From Rhodococcoides kyotonense (GTDB lineage Bacteria > Actinomycetota > Actinomycetes > Mycobacteriales > Mycobacteriaceae): DNA of 64,000 nucleotides. The notes beneath the pieces were generated by a model that saw nothing but the letters and a program-made list of their open reading frames with translations, was not told the DNA's origin and ran no database searches. Numbering within the stretch: position 1 is the first letter of the stretch; each line of letters starts with the position of its first letter. The position numbers were made by a program, and so were the translations under genes. The stretch is taken from assembly GCF_001645385.1 (NCBI RefSeq), contig NZ_LVHI01000002.1, positions 83,202 to 147,201 of the forward strand, written 5' to 3'. Shown here one piece after another: positions 1 through 8,910 of this stretch.

Positions 1-368
1 ACGAGATCGCGCCCGACCCGTCCGGCGTGTCAGGACCGCCGGACCTCGAACCGGACTTCCACGGGCGAAAAGTCGTCGTCGAAACGACGTACACGGTCCA
101 TCCTCAGCGGACTGGCCACTTCGTCGAAGGTGCCCCGCGCTTGAGGTCGTCGCGGCTACGCCTAGGGGCGTTGCGCTGGTCGATGGCTCAGGCGACCGAT
201 TCGGCCACCACGTACGTCGAATTCTGCACGTTCAAGAACTGGGCCGAGTACCGCGCCCAGGAGACGGTCCGTCTCACCGTTCCGGAACAACTCATCCGTA
301 CCGCGCTCGCAGCCGACCTGATGGAGGAGCCTCGCGTTCGAGTGCTCGTCCATCCGACCACCGTGTGA
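1..368 (+). CDS. MFS exporter, C-terminal fragment (5' end outside window)
   Basis: The reading frame is open from the window edge to the stop at 366-368, so this is the last ~120 residues of a longer gene. The visible part resembles the soluble C-terminal domain found after the 12 membrane helices in the MFS_3/EntS-like exporter family: an antibiotic-monooxygenase-like ferredoxin fold with a beta strand (VVVETTYTVHP), a central Y-E-F strand and the segment NWAEYRAQE that corresponds to the family's 'SWAEHLRQH' region. A GTG at 27 could act as a start, but codons before it continue the same frame, and no ribosome binding site precedes it. No membrane segment lies inside the window, so transport function is inferred only from the tail domain. 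A stand-alone monooxygenase-like protein is the alternative. Confidence 0.6.
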   Translation, partial: EIAPDPSGVSGPPDLEPDFHGRKVVVETTYTVHPQRTGHFVEGAPRLRSSRLRLGALRWSMAQATDSATTYVEFCTFKNWAEYRAQETVRLTVPEQLIRTALAADLMEEPRVRVLVHPTTV

Positions 369-402
369 ACAGAGCACACTGACAAGAAAGTGGAGTATCG
401 AC

Positions 403-1749
403 GTGAACGATCCGGAATACGACCTGTTGGTCATCGGCGGCGGCATGGCGGGCCTGACTGCCGCTGCCAGCGCAGCCAGAGCATGTAAGTCGGTCTGCGT
501 TGTCGAGGTCGGGCCCGACGTCGGCGGCTCGGCCCGGTTCGCTGGATATGTGTGGACAGCACCGAATTACGAGGTGCTGCACGAGCAGAATCCGAAGGGC
601 GACCTTGCGCTGAAACACCGCCTGATCGATGGGTTCGACGACGGCGTCGAATGGATTCGATCCGTCGGAGTCGACGTCGGTGAGGCACAGAGGATTCTGA
701 GCTTCGGTCGCGGGCACGCGTTCGACACGAATCACTACGTCGACATCTGTAAGCGGATCGTCGTCCAATCGGGCGGAACGGTGCTGCTGAACTCCACCAC
801 CGACGATCTTCTCCGGGGTGGATCTGCGGTTCGTGGAGCGCGCGTCCGGACCGGTTCCGAACCTGCACGGGAAGTCCATGCCGCACATACGCTTCTGGCG
901 ACCGGGGGATTCCAGGGTGACAAGGAACTGATCGCACGCCACGTCCACGCCGCCGCGGTCGACATGGAGCTTCGGTCGAATCCGCACAGCCGCGGCGACG
1001 GGTACCGATTGGCCAACGCGATCGGTGCCGCGACGCGCAACGAGAACGCAGGCTTCTACGGACACCTCATCCCTAGTGGCGTGCGGCTCGCCGACCCCGC
1101 CGACTTCGTCGACATGTCCCTCTACTACAGCGAGCACGCGCTGCTGTTCAACCTGAGCAACGAACGATTCGTCGACGAGACGCTCGGCGACCATCTGACG
1201 ACGATGGAACTGCTCGCGCAGCCGGAGGCGCGTGGTCTCTTGATCGCCGACGCTCGGGTGCACCGGGACTGGATGCTGGCCTCCTACGTGGAGGGCGCCG
1301 TCGCCATCGACAAGTTCGAGCTTGCAGGCAAGCGTGGAGGACGCGTCGGTCGGGCGGACTCGCTCGACGAACTCGAGTACCTGCCCGAGGAGTGGGGTTA
1401 CGACGGGTCGGCGATCGCCTCGGAGATCCAGCGATTCAACGATTCGGCGCTGCGGGACGACGACCTGGTGCCCGGCCGCGCCCACGATGCGGAACCCCTC
1501 GCCGAACCGCCGTACTACGTCATCGAAACGGTGCCGGCCATCACGTTCCCATTCCACGGCGTGTCCGTCGACGACCGTGCTCGTGTGCTCGGTGTCGACG
1601 GGGCCCCGATTCCCGGCCTGTTGGCTGCGGGATCGGACACCGGGGGTCTGTGGCATCGCGCCTACGCGGGTGGACTGGCCAGCGCTCTCGTCTTCGGACG
1701 CACCGCGGCAACGACCGTCGTCGACGGTGTCTCCGTACCTGCGGTCTAG
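403..1749 (+). CDS. FAD-dependent oxidoreductase (fumarate reductase/ketosteroid dehydrogenase type)
   Basis: A 448-residue flavoprotein of the FAD_binding_2 family. The N-terminus has the dinucleotide-binding motif VIGGGMAGLTAA (about residues 10-21) followed by an acidic strand end, and the C-terminus has the second FAD contact in the form AGSDTGGLWHRAYAGGLA. Family members dehydrogenate or reduce C-C bonds next to carbonyls (3-ketosteroid dehydrogenases, fumarate reductase-like proteins, tricarballylate dehydrogenase); the substrate cannot be read from the sequence. The start is GTG with a purine-rich AAGTGGAG about 8 nt upstream. It sits just before the ABC import operon and may supply a ring or side-chain desaturation step to the same pathway. 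No transmembrane segment or heme motif is visible, so it is probably cytoplasmic. Confidence 0.8.
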   Translation: MNDPEYDLLVIGGGMAGLTAAASAARACKSVCVVEVGPDVGGSARFAGYVWTAPNYEVLHEQNPKGDLALKHRLIDGFDDGVEWIRSVGVDVGEAQRILSFGRGHAFDTNHYVDICKRIVVQSGGTVLLNSTTDDLLRGGSAVRGARVRTGSEPAREVHAAHTLLATGGFQGDKELIARHVHAAAVDMELRSNPHSRGDGYRLANAIGAATRNENAGFYGHLIPSGVRLADPADFVDMSLYYSEHALLFNLSNERFVDETLGDHLTTMELLAQPEARGLLIADARVHRDWMLASYVEGAVAIDKFELAGKRGGRVGRADSLDELEYLPEEWGYDGSAIASEIQRFNDSALRDDDLVPGRAHDAEPLAEPPYYVIETVPAITFPFHGVSVDDRARVLGVDGAPIPGLLAAGSDTGGLWHRAYAGGLASALVFGRTAATTVVDGVSVPAV

Positions 1750-1819
1750 TAGCGCGCGATGCGGGTCACGTCAAGACTTTCTGGTGATTGACATCACAAG
1801 TAACGACCACTATCTTTCA

Positions 1820-1833
1820 AACTGAGATCAGTT
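1820..1833. promoter_or_regulatory. Candidate operator AACTGA-GA-TCAGTT upstream of the ABC operon
   Basis: A 14-bp inverted repeat with perfect 6-bp arms around a GA centre, followed at once by another half-like TCAGTTCG. It lies about 135 nt before the lipoprotein start in the 219-nt gap after the FAD oxidoreductase gene. Related sequences occur before other units of the catabolic locus (8911, 19566, 20797, 20858), which suggests a shared regulator such as the TetR protein encoded at 8972-9607. Binding is inferred only from repetition and symmetry. Confidence 0.45.
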
Positions 1834-1968
1834 CAGTTCGCAAGTGACTGCTCGACCGGGCGTTCTGCCCGGACGTGAAGTGCGTTTCGAACGTCGAACC
1901 TCACCACATTCGAAGAGGACCGTGCGAGTCGGCTCGGGGCTCACTTGCGTGCCCGAAAGGACGCAGAC

Positions 1969-3006
1969 ATGAAGATTTTCAGGAAGGCGACGATCGCCCT
2001 TGCTGCCGCGGCGGCACTGGTCGGCGTCACTGCGTGCGGTGGATCCTCCAGCGCGTCCGGTCCGGTCGAGGGAAGCTGGGACGAGGTGGTAGCGGCGGCC
2101 AACGAGGAAGGCAGCGTCATGCTGTACTCGAGCCAGAAGCCCGCCAACTTGGACGCACTGGTCGCCGCGTTCCAGGCGAAGTATCCGGAGATCAAGATGG
2201 AATACGTGCGCGGCACGGACTCCGAGATCAATCCGCGGGTCGAGACCGAGAACAGAACGGGCACCGGTATCGCGGACGTGCACATGCTTACCGACGCGTC
2301 GTGGATTCAGAATGCTGCAGAGTCCGGCGCCTATTCGACGGACCTCGTCGGTCCTGATCTCGAGGCGCCTGCATTCGACCCCGAAGCGAGCGTCATCGGT
2401 GACAAGTTCTTTCTCGCCAGCGCAGCGGTCTTCGGTCTCGGATGGAACACCGACGCCGTCCCGGAGGGGCTGACGACGCCGGGTGATCTTCTCGACCCGA
2501 AATTCCAGGGCAAGATCGGCATCGTCAATCCCACTGGGATCGCGTCCTACGTGGACATGTATCGGTACTACAGCCAGACGTACGGCGAGGATTACTGGGA
2601 TCGATTGGCCGAGTTGAAGCCTCGTGTATACCCCAGTGCCCTCGGTGTCGCGCAGGCACTCACGTCCGGTGAGGTCGTCGTGAGCCCGTCGGTCCAGCCG
2701 CTTGTCACCGAGGTCGCGGCCGGCGCTCCGGTCGATTGGGCGCTTCCGGAGCGGCCGTGGGGAACCCCCTGGTACACCGAAGTTCTGAGTGCTTCACAGC
2801 ATCCGAATGCGGCGCAGGTGCTGGCGAACTTCATGGTGACGATCGAGGGTCAAACGGCTCTGAACGGTGGATACGCGGCTGCCCTGCCTGATATCCCGGG
2901 CGCGGTGGCTCGTGCGCAGGACATCGTGTCGCCCGACGTCGCGGACCTGACGCCCGAGAAGGTCGAACAGTACTCCCAGGAATGGCAGACCCTGTTCCAG
3001 AGCTGA
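1969..3006 (+). CDS. ABC transporter substrate-binding lipoprotein
   Basis: A 345-residue extracellular solute-binding protein of the Fe(III)/polyamine-like family 1 fold. The first 23 residues form a lipoprotein signal: KIFRK, a hydrophobic stretch, then VTAC with the acylated Cys at position 23. The start at 1969 is chosen over an upstream in-frame GTG because it begins this signal and is preceded by GAAAGGA 8 nt upstream. The mature protein should sit on the outer face of the membrane and hand its ligand to the permease encoded at 4987-6714. Despite resemblance to iron-binding proteins, the neighbouring CoA and dehydrogenase genes argue for an organic ligand. A close paralogue is encoded at 27074-28111, sharing the start of the mature part (SGPVEGSW) and the C-terminal ALPDIPGAVARAQDI. 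Confidence 0.88.
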   Translation: MKIFRKATIALAAAAALVGVTACGGSSSASGPVEGSWDEVVAAANEEGSVMLYSSQKPANLDALVAAFQAKYPEIKMEYVRGTDSEINPRVETENRTGTGIADVHMLTDASWIQNAAESGAYSTDLVGPDLEAPAFDPEASVIGDKFFLASAAVFGLGWNTDAVPEGLTTPGDLLDPKFQGKIGIVNPTGIASYVDMYRYYSQTYGEDYWDRLAELKPRVYPSALGVAQALTSGEVVVSPSVQPLVTEVAAGAPVDWALPERPWGTPWYTEVLSASQHPNAAQVLANFMVTIEGQTALNGGYAAALPDIPGAVARAQDIVSPDVADLTPEKVEQYSQEWQTLFQS

Positions 3007-3040
3007 CCACGTTCGAACGAGAAAGCCAGAGGGGCGCAAC

Positions 3041-3823
3041 ATGACTGGAGTCGACGAGTCGATGAAGGGCCGGGGCGTGCTCGTCACCGGAGCGTCGGGA
3101 GGGATCGGCGGGGCATGCGCCGAGTTGTTCGCGGCGCAGGGAGCGACGGTGTACCTGACCGATGTCGACGACACGGCCGGGATCGAACTCGCCGAACGGC
3201 TCGGGCCGAACGCACACTATCGACATCTCGACGTCACCGATGAAGAACACTGGGCTGCAGTCACTTCCGACATGACACGGCAAGGTCATGGGCTCGACGT
3301 TCTCGTCAACAGTGCGGGTGCGGCCATGAAAGCCACGTTGCAGCAGACGTCGTTGAAGCAGTTCCGCACGCTGCTGGATCTCAACCTCGTCGGCACCTTC
3401 CTCGGTCTGAAAGCTGCGGCCGATGTCATGCGTCCCGGTGGATCGGTCGTCAACATCTCGTCGCTACGGGGCGTGCTGGCGACGGCCGAACTCGGTGCAT
3501 ACGGTGCGTCGAAGTTCGGAGTGCGGGCTCTGACGAAGGTTGCAGCTCTGGAGTTGGCCGACAGGGACATTCGCGTCAACGCCGTCTGCCCGGGAAGCAT
3601 CGACACCGCGATCACCGCGACGCCCGATTTCGCGGCAGACGACATGGAGTCCTACGTGCGCAGCATTCCGATGCAGCGCCGTGGGACGCCCCAGGAGGTC
3701 GCAGGCGTCGTCCGCTTCCTCGCCGGGCGTGGAAGCAGTTACGTGACAGGGTCGGACATCATGGTCGACGGCGGCACCGGAGCCGGCGTACGTACACCGA
3801 AAGTTTCGAAAGTGAGTGTTTAG
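3041..3823 (+). CDS. SDR-family NAD(P)-dependent oxidoreductase
   Basis: A 260-residue classical short-chain dehydrogenase. It shows the cofactor motif TGASGGIGG, the NSAG-type motif (VNSAGA), and the catalytic Ser (VNISSLRG) with Tyr-Lys in YGASKFG. The C-terminal GSDIMVDGGTG is the usual substrate-loop end of the family. Members interconvert hydroxyl and keto groups; the substrate here is unknown. It lies 34 nt after the binding-protein gene, with AGAGGGGC before the ATG, and its TAG stop is directly followed by the ATG of the ABC ATPase. Finding an SDR inside an ABC import operon suggests that the imported compound, or its first product, is oxidised at an alcohol. Confidence 0.88.
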   Translation: MTGVDESMKGRGVLVTGASGGIGGACAELFAAQGATVYLTDVDDTAGIELAERLGPNAHYRHLDVTDEEHWAAVTSDMTRQGHGLDVLVNSAGAAMKATLQQTSLKQFRTLLDLNLVGTFLGLKAAADVMRPGGSVVNISSLRGVLATAELGAYGASKFGVRALTKVAALELADRDIRVNAVCPGSIDTAITATPDFAADDMESYVRSIPMQRRGTPQEVAGVVRFLAGRGSSYVTGSDIMVDGGTGAGVRTPKVSKVSV

Positions 3824-4987
3824 ATGACGTCGCAATTTGCTGTTTCCGGTCTCGTGAAGACCTATGGATCGAACGTGGTCGTCGACCAGCTCGACCTGGA
3901 GATCGAGCACGGGGAGTTTCTCGTGTTGCTCGGTCCGAGCGGATGCGGAAAGACCACGACACTGCGATGCCTTGCCGGGCTGGAAACGCCTCAGGGGGGA
4001 TCCATTTCGTTCCGAGGTGCACCCGTGTTCGACGCGGCATCCAAGATCCACGTCCCCGCGCACAAGCGCAGCATCGGCATGGTGTTCCAGTCGTACGCCT
4101 TGTGGCCGCACATGACCGTCGCGGAGAACATCCGTTATCCCTTGAAGGTGCGCAAACTGAAGAAGGCGATCGCCGACGGTGCCGTCGAGGCTGCGGCCGA
4201 GATGGTCGACTGCGGAAAATTACTCGATCGCTATCCATCTCAGTTGAGCGGTGGACAGCAGCAGCGCGTGGCGGTGGCTCGCGGGCTCGTCGCCGAACCG
4301 GATCTGGTGCTGTTCGACGAACCGCTGAGCAACCTCGACGCTCGACTCCGCGACCAGGTCCGCTCGCAAATTCACCAACTCCACCAAACGCTCGGTTTCA
4401 CAGCGGTGTTCGTGACCCACGATCAGTCCGAGGCGTTCGCCCTCGGTGACCGGCTGGCCATCATGAAGTCAGGCAAGATCGAGCAGTACGACGCACCCGA
4501 GGACGTCTTCGAGAACCCGGTGTCCGAATACGTCGCCGCGTTCATCGGGATGGGCAACCGTCTCGAACTTCGCAACGGACACAACGGGTGGGTCACCAGC
4601 GCCGGTGACGTCATCGATCTGTCGGCTGCGGTCGTACGTGACCGAGCCGACCAAGGGTCGGTCGCCGTGGCGCGCTTCCGTCCGGACGATGTGCTGCTTC
4701 ACGCGTCCACGAGTGACGTTCCGGTCGGCAACGTGCCGTTGCATGCGCAAATGGTGGCCCACGAGTACGGCGGTCGCTACTTCGACGTGACGGTCAGGAC
4801 TGGGACGGAACAGCTCATGCTGCGCGCTTCGGCGGCCGAACACGGCCGATGGCTCCGCGGCAGTAACCCGGGCGACGACGTCGTCGTGAGCTTCTCGCCG
4901 TCGAGCCTGCGGGTGTACCCGATGGCAGGCAGCGAGCACGCAACGACCCCGGACTTGGTCGGCACGGCTGCGGGAGATCGTTCCTGA
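3824..4987 (+). CDS. ABC transporter ATP-binding protein (PotA/FbpC type)
   Basis: A 387-residue nucleotide-binding subunit. Walker A is GPSGCGKTTT, the Q-loop is in VFQSYALWPH, the signature is LSGGQQQR, Walker B is DLVLFDEPLSNLDA and the switch His is in FVTHDQ. After residue ~240 there is a TOBE-type OB extension, as in the MOI/CUT1/polyamine/iron importers. It would energise the permease encoded immediately downstream, the TGA stop and next ATG sharing one nucleotide (TGATG). The gene starts with ATG directly after the preceding SDR stop, so translation is probably coupled through the operon. Confidence 0.93.
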   Translation: MTSQFAVSGLVKTYGSNVVVDQLDLEIEHGEFLVLLGPSGCGKTTTLRCLAGLETPQGGSISFRGAPVFDAASKIHVPAHKRSIGMVFQSYALWPHMTVAENIRYPLKVRKLKKAIADGAVEAAAEMVDCGKLLDRYPSQLSGGQQQRVAVARGLVAEPDLVLFDEPLSNLDARLRDQVRSQIHQLHQTLGFTAVFVTHDQSEAFALGDRLAIMKSGKIEQYDAPEDVFENPVSEYVAAFIGMGNRLELRNGHNGWVTSAGDVIDLSAAVVRDRADQGSVAVARFRPDDVLLHASTSDVPVGNVPLHAQMVAHEYGGRYFDVTVRTGTEQLMLRASAAEHGRWLRGSNPGDDVVVSFSPSSLRVYPMAGSEHATTPDLVGTAAGDRS

Positions 4988-6714
4988 TGGCGACACTGAC
5001 TGCACCTGAGAGCACCGACGTCACACCGGCGGAACCTCCGAAGTCGTCGTTCTCTGTTCCTCCGCATTGGCGCGCTCGTATCGGGTACGTGGCGCTGCTG
5101 GCGATCCTCGGCTATCTCGTCGTGCTGCCGATGATTCGGCTGCAGATGCTGGCACTGGAGGACGGTGCCGCAGGTTACTCGAGCCAATACGGCCGGTTCG
5201 ACGTCGGTGTGACGCTGCGGACGACGATCGCGCTCGCGCTCGGTTCTCTCGTGATCGCGATGGTTCTCGGCACTCTGCTGGCATTCGCTGCAAGTAGGTT
5301 GCCGGCGAAACTCGGCTGGCTCCGGATCATTCCGATTCTGCCGATCGTCATGCCTGCCGTGGCGAGCGTCGTCGGCTGGGCATTCCTGTTGTCGCCGGGG
5401 CCCGGCTATCTCAACGTTCTGCTGCGAAAGCTGCCGTGGTGGAGTGGATCGGACACCGGCCCGATCGATGTGTACACCGTTCCGTGGATCATCGTCCTCA
5501 CCGGATTCGGTCTGACGTCCTTCGTCTACCTGTTCGTCAGCTCCGGGATGCAGAACATCAGCTCCGAGCATCTCGAAGCGGCTCAGGTCAGCGGATCGTC
5601 CACGCTCGGAATCTTTTTCAAGATCGTTCTGCCGTTGCTGCGGCCCTCGCTCATCTACGGCGGTGGTATCGCCTTACTGCTCGGCCTCGGTCAGTTCACC
5701 GGTCCGTTGCTGCTCGGGCAGAACAGCGGCGTCAAGGTGCTGACGACGGAGATGTACCGGCGTGTGTCGGAATCGCCGTCGGACTTCGCTGCGGCTGCGG
5801 CCGCCGGTTCGCCCCTCGTGATCTTCGGAATCGTCCTCGTTCTCACGCAGAAGGTCCTGTTGGGCAACCAGACTCGGTTCGTCACGCACGGCGGCAAGGC
5901 GTTCTCGACGCCCAGCGGGCGAGGCACCTGGGCCGCGGTGACCATCGGAATCTTCGCTTTGTTCGCGCTCGTGATCCCACTGCTCGGCCTGATCATCGTG
6001 TCCCTGACGCCGTACTGGTCCGGGTCGTTGTCATGGAGTCTGTTGACACTGGACAACTTCCGTGAGCTTCTCGGGAACAATGCAGTCGTGCAATCGGTAC
6101 TCACCAGCATACTGACGTCCCTGGGGGCGGTGGCGATCTGTATTCCGCTCGGTTACTTGATGGCCAACCTCCTCGTCCGCGGCAGACGGTTCAAGATCCT
6201 CGCGCTCATCGCAGACCTGATCACGGCGCTGCCGCTCGGTATCCCGGCAGTGATCTTCGGTGTCGGATTCCTGCTCACCTACACCGAACCGCCGCTCATC
6301 CTGTACGGCACTCGGACGGTGATCATTCTCGTCTATGTCGTGCTGATGTTGCCGTTCGCGACGAGGATGCAGATGACGGCGATGCTGTCGCTGGGAAATA
6401 CGTACACCGAGGCGTCGGCGACTAGTGGTGCATCGCCGTTCGTGACGACGCTGCGCATCATGCTGCCGCTCATGCGTCCGACGATTCTCAGTGCGGTCGC
6501 GTTGATGTTCATCCTGCTGACGCACGAGTTCGCGGCGTCGCTGCTCGTTCGCGCATCCACGACACAGGTCATGGGCACATTGCTGTTCGACATGTGGCAG
6601 AACGGTTCCTATCCGCTCGTCGCGGCGATGGCGCTGCTGATGACGGCCGTGACGACGGTCGGTGTCGCGTTCGCGATGCTCGTCGGCGGCCGAAACGTAT
6701 TGAGCAAGCTGTGA
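4987..6714 (+). CDS. ABC transporter permease, two fused inner-membrane domains
   Basis: A 575-residue FbpB-like permease in which two six-helix BPD_transp_1 domains are joined. The N-terminal half carries the EAA-loop region EAAQVSGSSTLGIFFKIVLP and the C-terminal half its counterpart EASATSGASPFVTTLRIMLP. About twelve hydrophobic segments can be counted. A fused permease of this size is usual for iron(III) and some thiamine or polyamine importers, so one protein can form the whole channel with a dimer of the ATPase encoded at 3824-4987. The ATG overlaps the ATPase stop. An SDR gene follows 17 nt downstream. Confidence 0.92.
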   Translation: MATLTAPESTDVTPAEPPKSSFSVPPHWRARIGYVALLAILGYLVVLPMIRLQMLALEDGAAGYSSQYGRFDVGVTLRTTIALALGSLVIAMVLGTLLAFAASRLPAKLGWLRIIPILPIVMPAVASVVGWAFLLSPGPGYLNVLLRKLPWWSGSDTGPIDVYTVPWIIVLTGFGLTSFVYLFVSSGMQNISSEHLEAAQVSGSSTLGIFFKIVLPLLRPSLIYGGGIALLLGLGQFTGPLLLGQNSGVKVLTTEMYRRVSESPSDFAAAAAAGSPLVIFGIVLVLTQKVLLGNQTRFVTHGGKAFSTPSGRGTWAAVTIGIFALFALVIPLLGLIIVSLTPYWSGSLSWSLLTLDNFRELLGNNAVVQSVLTSILTSLGAVAICIPLGYLMANLLVRGRRFKILALIADLITALPLGIPAVIFGVGFLLTYTEPPLILYGTRTVIILVYVVLMLPFATRMQMTAMLSLGNTYTEASATSGASPFVTTLRIMLPLMRPTILSAVALMFILLTHEFAASLLVRASTTQVMGTLLFDMWQNGSYPLVAAMALLMTAVTTVGVAFAMLVGGRNVLSKL

Positions 6715-6731
6715 TCGAGAGAAGGACGGAT

Positions 6732-7487
6732 ATGTCTTCGCGATTGAGCGACAAGATCGTGCTGGTAACGGGGGCGACTGGCGGACTCGGCGCGTCCATC
6801 GTCGGACGACTCGCGTCCGAGGGCGCTTCGGTCGTCGTCACCGATGTCGATCAGGTGCCCTGTGAGAAACTCGTGGCCGAGCAGGACAATCCAGAAGCTC
6901 ACCTTGCGCTGTCGCTCGACATCACGCAGGAAGGTCAGTGGCGGGACGTCGTCGCCGCTGTGACGGAACGGTATTCGCGGCTCGACGCGCTCGTCAACAA
7001 TGGCGCCATCGGCAGTCTCGGAACGGTCGTGGACGAGACCGTCGAGACGTTCAACCGGGTCGTCGAAGTCGGCCAGACGGGCACGTGGCTCGGCATGAAG
7101 CACGCGGGCGCGTTCGTCGAGCAGTCCGGTGGTGGATCGATCGTCAACATCTGCTCGATCCTCGGCAGCGTCGGTGGACTGGGCAACAGCGTCGCCTACG
7201 CGGCTGCGAAAGGTGCAGTCCGCACGATGACGAAGAATGCCGCGCTGCACTGGGCGACGAAGGGCGTGCGCGTCAACTCGCTGCACCCTGGGTTCATCGG
7301 TACGGAGCAATTGCTCGAGCGGTACGAGGGATCCGAGCGGCACCAGGCCATGGTCGCCAACACGCCGATGGGTCGATTGGGCACTGCGTCGGAAGTTGCT
7401 GCGGCAGTGGCATTTCTGGCCGGAGACGACTCGACGTTCGTTACCGGGTCCGAACTCTATGTCGATGGCGGCTGGACCTGCGCCTGA
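6732..7487 (+). CDS. SDR-family oxidoreductase
   Basis: A 251-residue short-chain dehydrogenase with TGATGGLGA, VNNGAIG, VNICSILGS and catalytic YAAAKGA. The NAG motif is varied to NGA and the usual ISS of the catalytic Ser strand reads ICS, but the Tyr-x-x-x-Lys pair is intact. The in-frame ORF extends upstream to 6594, yet ATG 6732 is chosen because it gives the standard SDR N-terminus, follows the permease stop by 17 nt and has GAGAAGGA 7 nt upstream. It is the last gene of the import operon; a long hairpin follows the stop codon. Confidence 0.88.
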   Translation: MSSRLSDKIVLVTGATGGLGASIVGRLASEGASVVVTDVDQVPCEKLVAEQDNPEAHLALSLDITQEGQWRDVVAAVTERYSRLDALVNNGAIGSLGTVVDETVETFNRVVEVGQTGTWLGMKHAGAFVEQSGGGSIVNICSILGSVGGLGNSVAYAAAKGAVRTMTKNAALHWATKGVRVNSLHPGFIGTEQLLERYEGSERHQAMVANTPMGRLGTASEVAAAVAFLAGDDSTFVTGSELYVDGGWTCA

Positions 7488-7488
7488 C

Positions 7489-7542
7489 CCCCTCGAGCGT
7501 GGTTATGTACAGCCCCCGCTGTACATAACCACGCACGAGGGG
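7489..7542. terminator. Long hairpin between convergent genes
   Basis: Two arms of 25 nt pair with a single A-A mismatch around a CCCC loop; the inner part reads TGGTTATGTACAGC / GCTGTACATAACCA. It starts 2 nt after the SDR stop and ends 7 nt before the stop of the opposite MBL gene, so it can act for both directions. There is no T-run on either side, unlike a textbook intrinsic terminator. A second hairpin of the same design lies at 59390-59449. Confidence 0.7.
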
Positions 7543-7549
7543 CAAAGCC

Positions 7550-8563
7550 CTAGCCGAAGATGTCCACCCCGTTTCGGTTTCGGACACAGAGTTTTCCGCG
7601 CATGACCAGAACGTCCAGATGCGCGAGAGTTTCACACGTCGCGACCATCTGGTTGAAATCGTCGAGCTCGTCGAACGACCGATCACGACGGGTCCATGTG
7701 AGACCGGCAGCGACCGCGGCGCCCGTGCTGGGGCCACGACCGTCGACGACGGCGAGTGTGTCGGACAGCCTGCGCTCGTGATGCGCGAGAAGCTGGCGGC
7801 ACCGTTCGTGGACACTGCCACCGGGAAACCCGTGCGACGGCAACATCGTTCGATCGGCGTCGTCGAGCATCATCTCGAGGGACGCGATGTACTTCGCCAA
7901 CGGCAGATCCCAGTCACCGAGCTCGAATCCGATGGACGGAGTGATGGTTGGTAGCACGTGATCGCCGGTGAATGTCATGCCGCGATCGAGGTCGTGAAAC
8001 ACCATGTGGCCCTTGGTATGACCAGGTGTATGCAGCGCCTCGATCCGAAGGCCCGGAACGTCGACGGGGCCGGCTGTCGACCATGCGTCCGGAGGCTCCC
8101 AATCCGACAGGGCGAAAGGTTCCGTCAGAGCGCTCTTTCGAGCGATTCGGGCTGTACGGTCTGCCCCTGCTCGGTGCAGTTCACGAATCGAACGCTCGGG
8201 GACGTTGTTTCTCAATTCGTTGATGGCGGCGATGCCGGGCGCCTCCGCCGCGCCCAGATGAACCCGACATTCGTACCGACGCCGCAATTCCACCGCGAAC
8301 GTGTAATGGTCGCGGTGCACGTGTGTGACGTAGATGTCGTGAATTTCCGACGGCCGACGACCTATGTGAGACAACGCTTTCGACAGTTCGTCGTGCGTCG
8401 TCTCGCGATGCCAGCCGCCGTCGATCAAGGCCAGTCCGCTATCGGTCGCGAGGACATAGACGTTGATCGCACGCAGACCGTCCTGCGGCATCTGCAGCGG
8501 GATGCGGTGGACGCCGTCCGTTACGGGAAAGCACCCGGCTTCGGTCCAGGACGACGCCGTCAC
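7550..8563 (-). CDS. MBL-fold metallo-hydrolase
   Basis: A 337-residue metallo-beta-lactamase fold protein. The metal-binding motif is THVHRDHY (H-x-H-x-D-H), with further ligands expected at HTPGHTKGH, the Asp of FTGDHVLP, and the late His in LPSHG. The GTG start at 8563 overlaps the stop of the EthD gene (GTGA), which is preferred to the long upstream extension that only reads through the EthD gene in another frame. Relatives hydrolyse thioesters, lactones or glyoxalase-type substrates; a thioesterase or lactonase in this catabolic setting is plausible but not shown. It forms a two-gene unit with the EthD gene. Confidence 0.85.
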   Translation of the reverse strand: MTASSWTEAGCFPVTDGVHRIPLQMPQDGLRAINVYVLATDSGLALIDGGWHRETTHDELSKALSHIGRRPSEIHDIYVTHVHRDHYTFAVELRRRYECRVHLGAAEAPGIAAINELRNNVPERSIRELHRAGADRTARIARKSALTEPFALSDWEPPDAWSTAGPVDVPGLRIEALHTPGHTKGHMVFHDLDRGMTFTGDHVLPTITPSIGFELGDWDLPLAKYIASLEMMLDDADRTMLPSHGFPGGSVHERCRQLLAHHERRLSDTLAVVDGRGPSTGAAVAAGLTWTRRDRSFDELDDFNQMVATCETLAHLDVLVMRGKLCVRNRNGVDIFG

Positions 8564-8901
8564 GAGTCGCTCGCGACTGCCTTCAGCGGAACCATAGTCT
8601 TCTCGTCGCCGTACCACATCATGCGACGGCCGCCCAGGTTCCCGACGTGTTCGACGGCGGCCTTCCATTCCGGGCTTGCCAGTGCGGCTTCGAGTGTATC
8701 GCGGGATTCGAAACTGAGGACCGACAGTCCGTCCCAGCCCTCGGATCGTCCGCCGAACGCCTCGAGCAGTTCTGTGTGCTGCCATCGAAGGAGGCCCGGC
8801 AGGGGATAGGTGACATCGGCGTGTTCGCCTCGCCACCAGGTGATGAATTGGTCGTGCGTCCACTCGGGTGGCCGCGCCGCGACCAGTACCAGGTTGTACA
8901 T
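8560..8901 (-). CDS. EthD-domain protein
   Basis: A 113-residue protein with a dimeric alpha-beta barrel fold of the EthD family; typical features are the N-terminal YNLVLVAAR strand, the helix T-H-D-Q-F-I-T-W-W-R-G-E-H and the C-terminal aromatic segment MMWYGDEKTM. EthD proteins are small enzymes or accessory proteins in ether and polyketide degradation, and several are decarboxylases or cyclases; no specific reaction can be assigned. It is the first gene of the EthD-MBL pair, and the operator-like site AACTGAATTCTGTT lies 9-23 nt before its ATG, so the pair is probably controlled with the rest of the locus. Confidence 0.8.
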   Translation of the reverse strand: MYNLVLVAARPPEWTHDQFITWWRGEHADVTYPLPGLLRWQHTELLEAFGGRSEGWDGLSVLSFESRDTLEAALASPEWKAAVEHVGNLGGRRMMWYGDEKTMVPLKAVASDS

Positions 8902-8910
8902 GATTCTCCC

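Noticed and set aside
292..1656. 454-residue minus-strand ORF antisense to the FAD oxidoreductase
   Set aside because: Shadow of codon bias; no recognisable domain, and the plus-strand gene has clear FAD motifs.
1969..6714. Iron(III) importer
   Set aside because: Fold resembles Fbp proteins, but there is no siderophore, Fur-like site or iron gene nearby and the operon includes SDRs of a catabolic locus.
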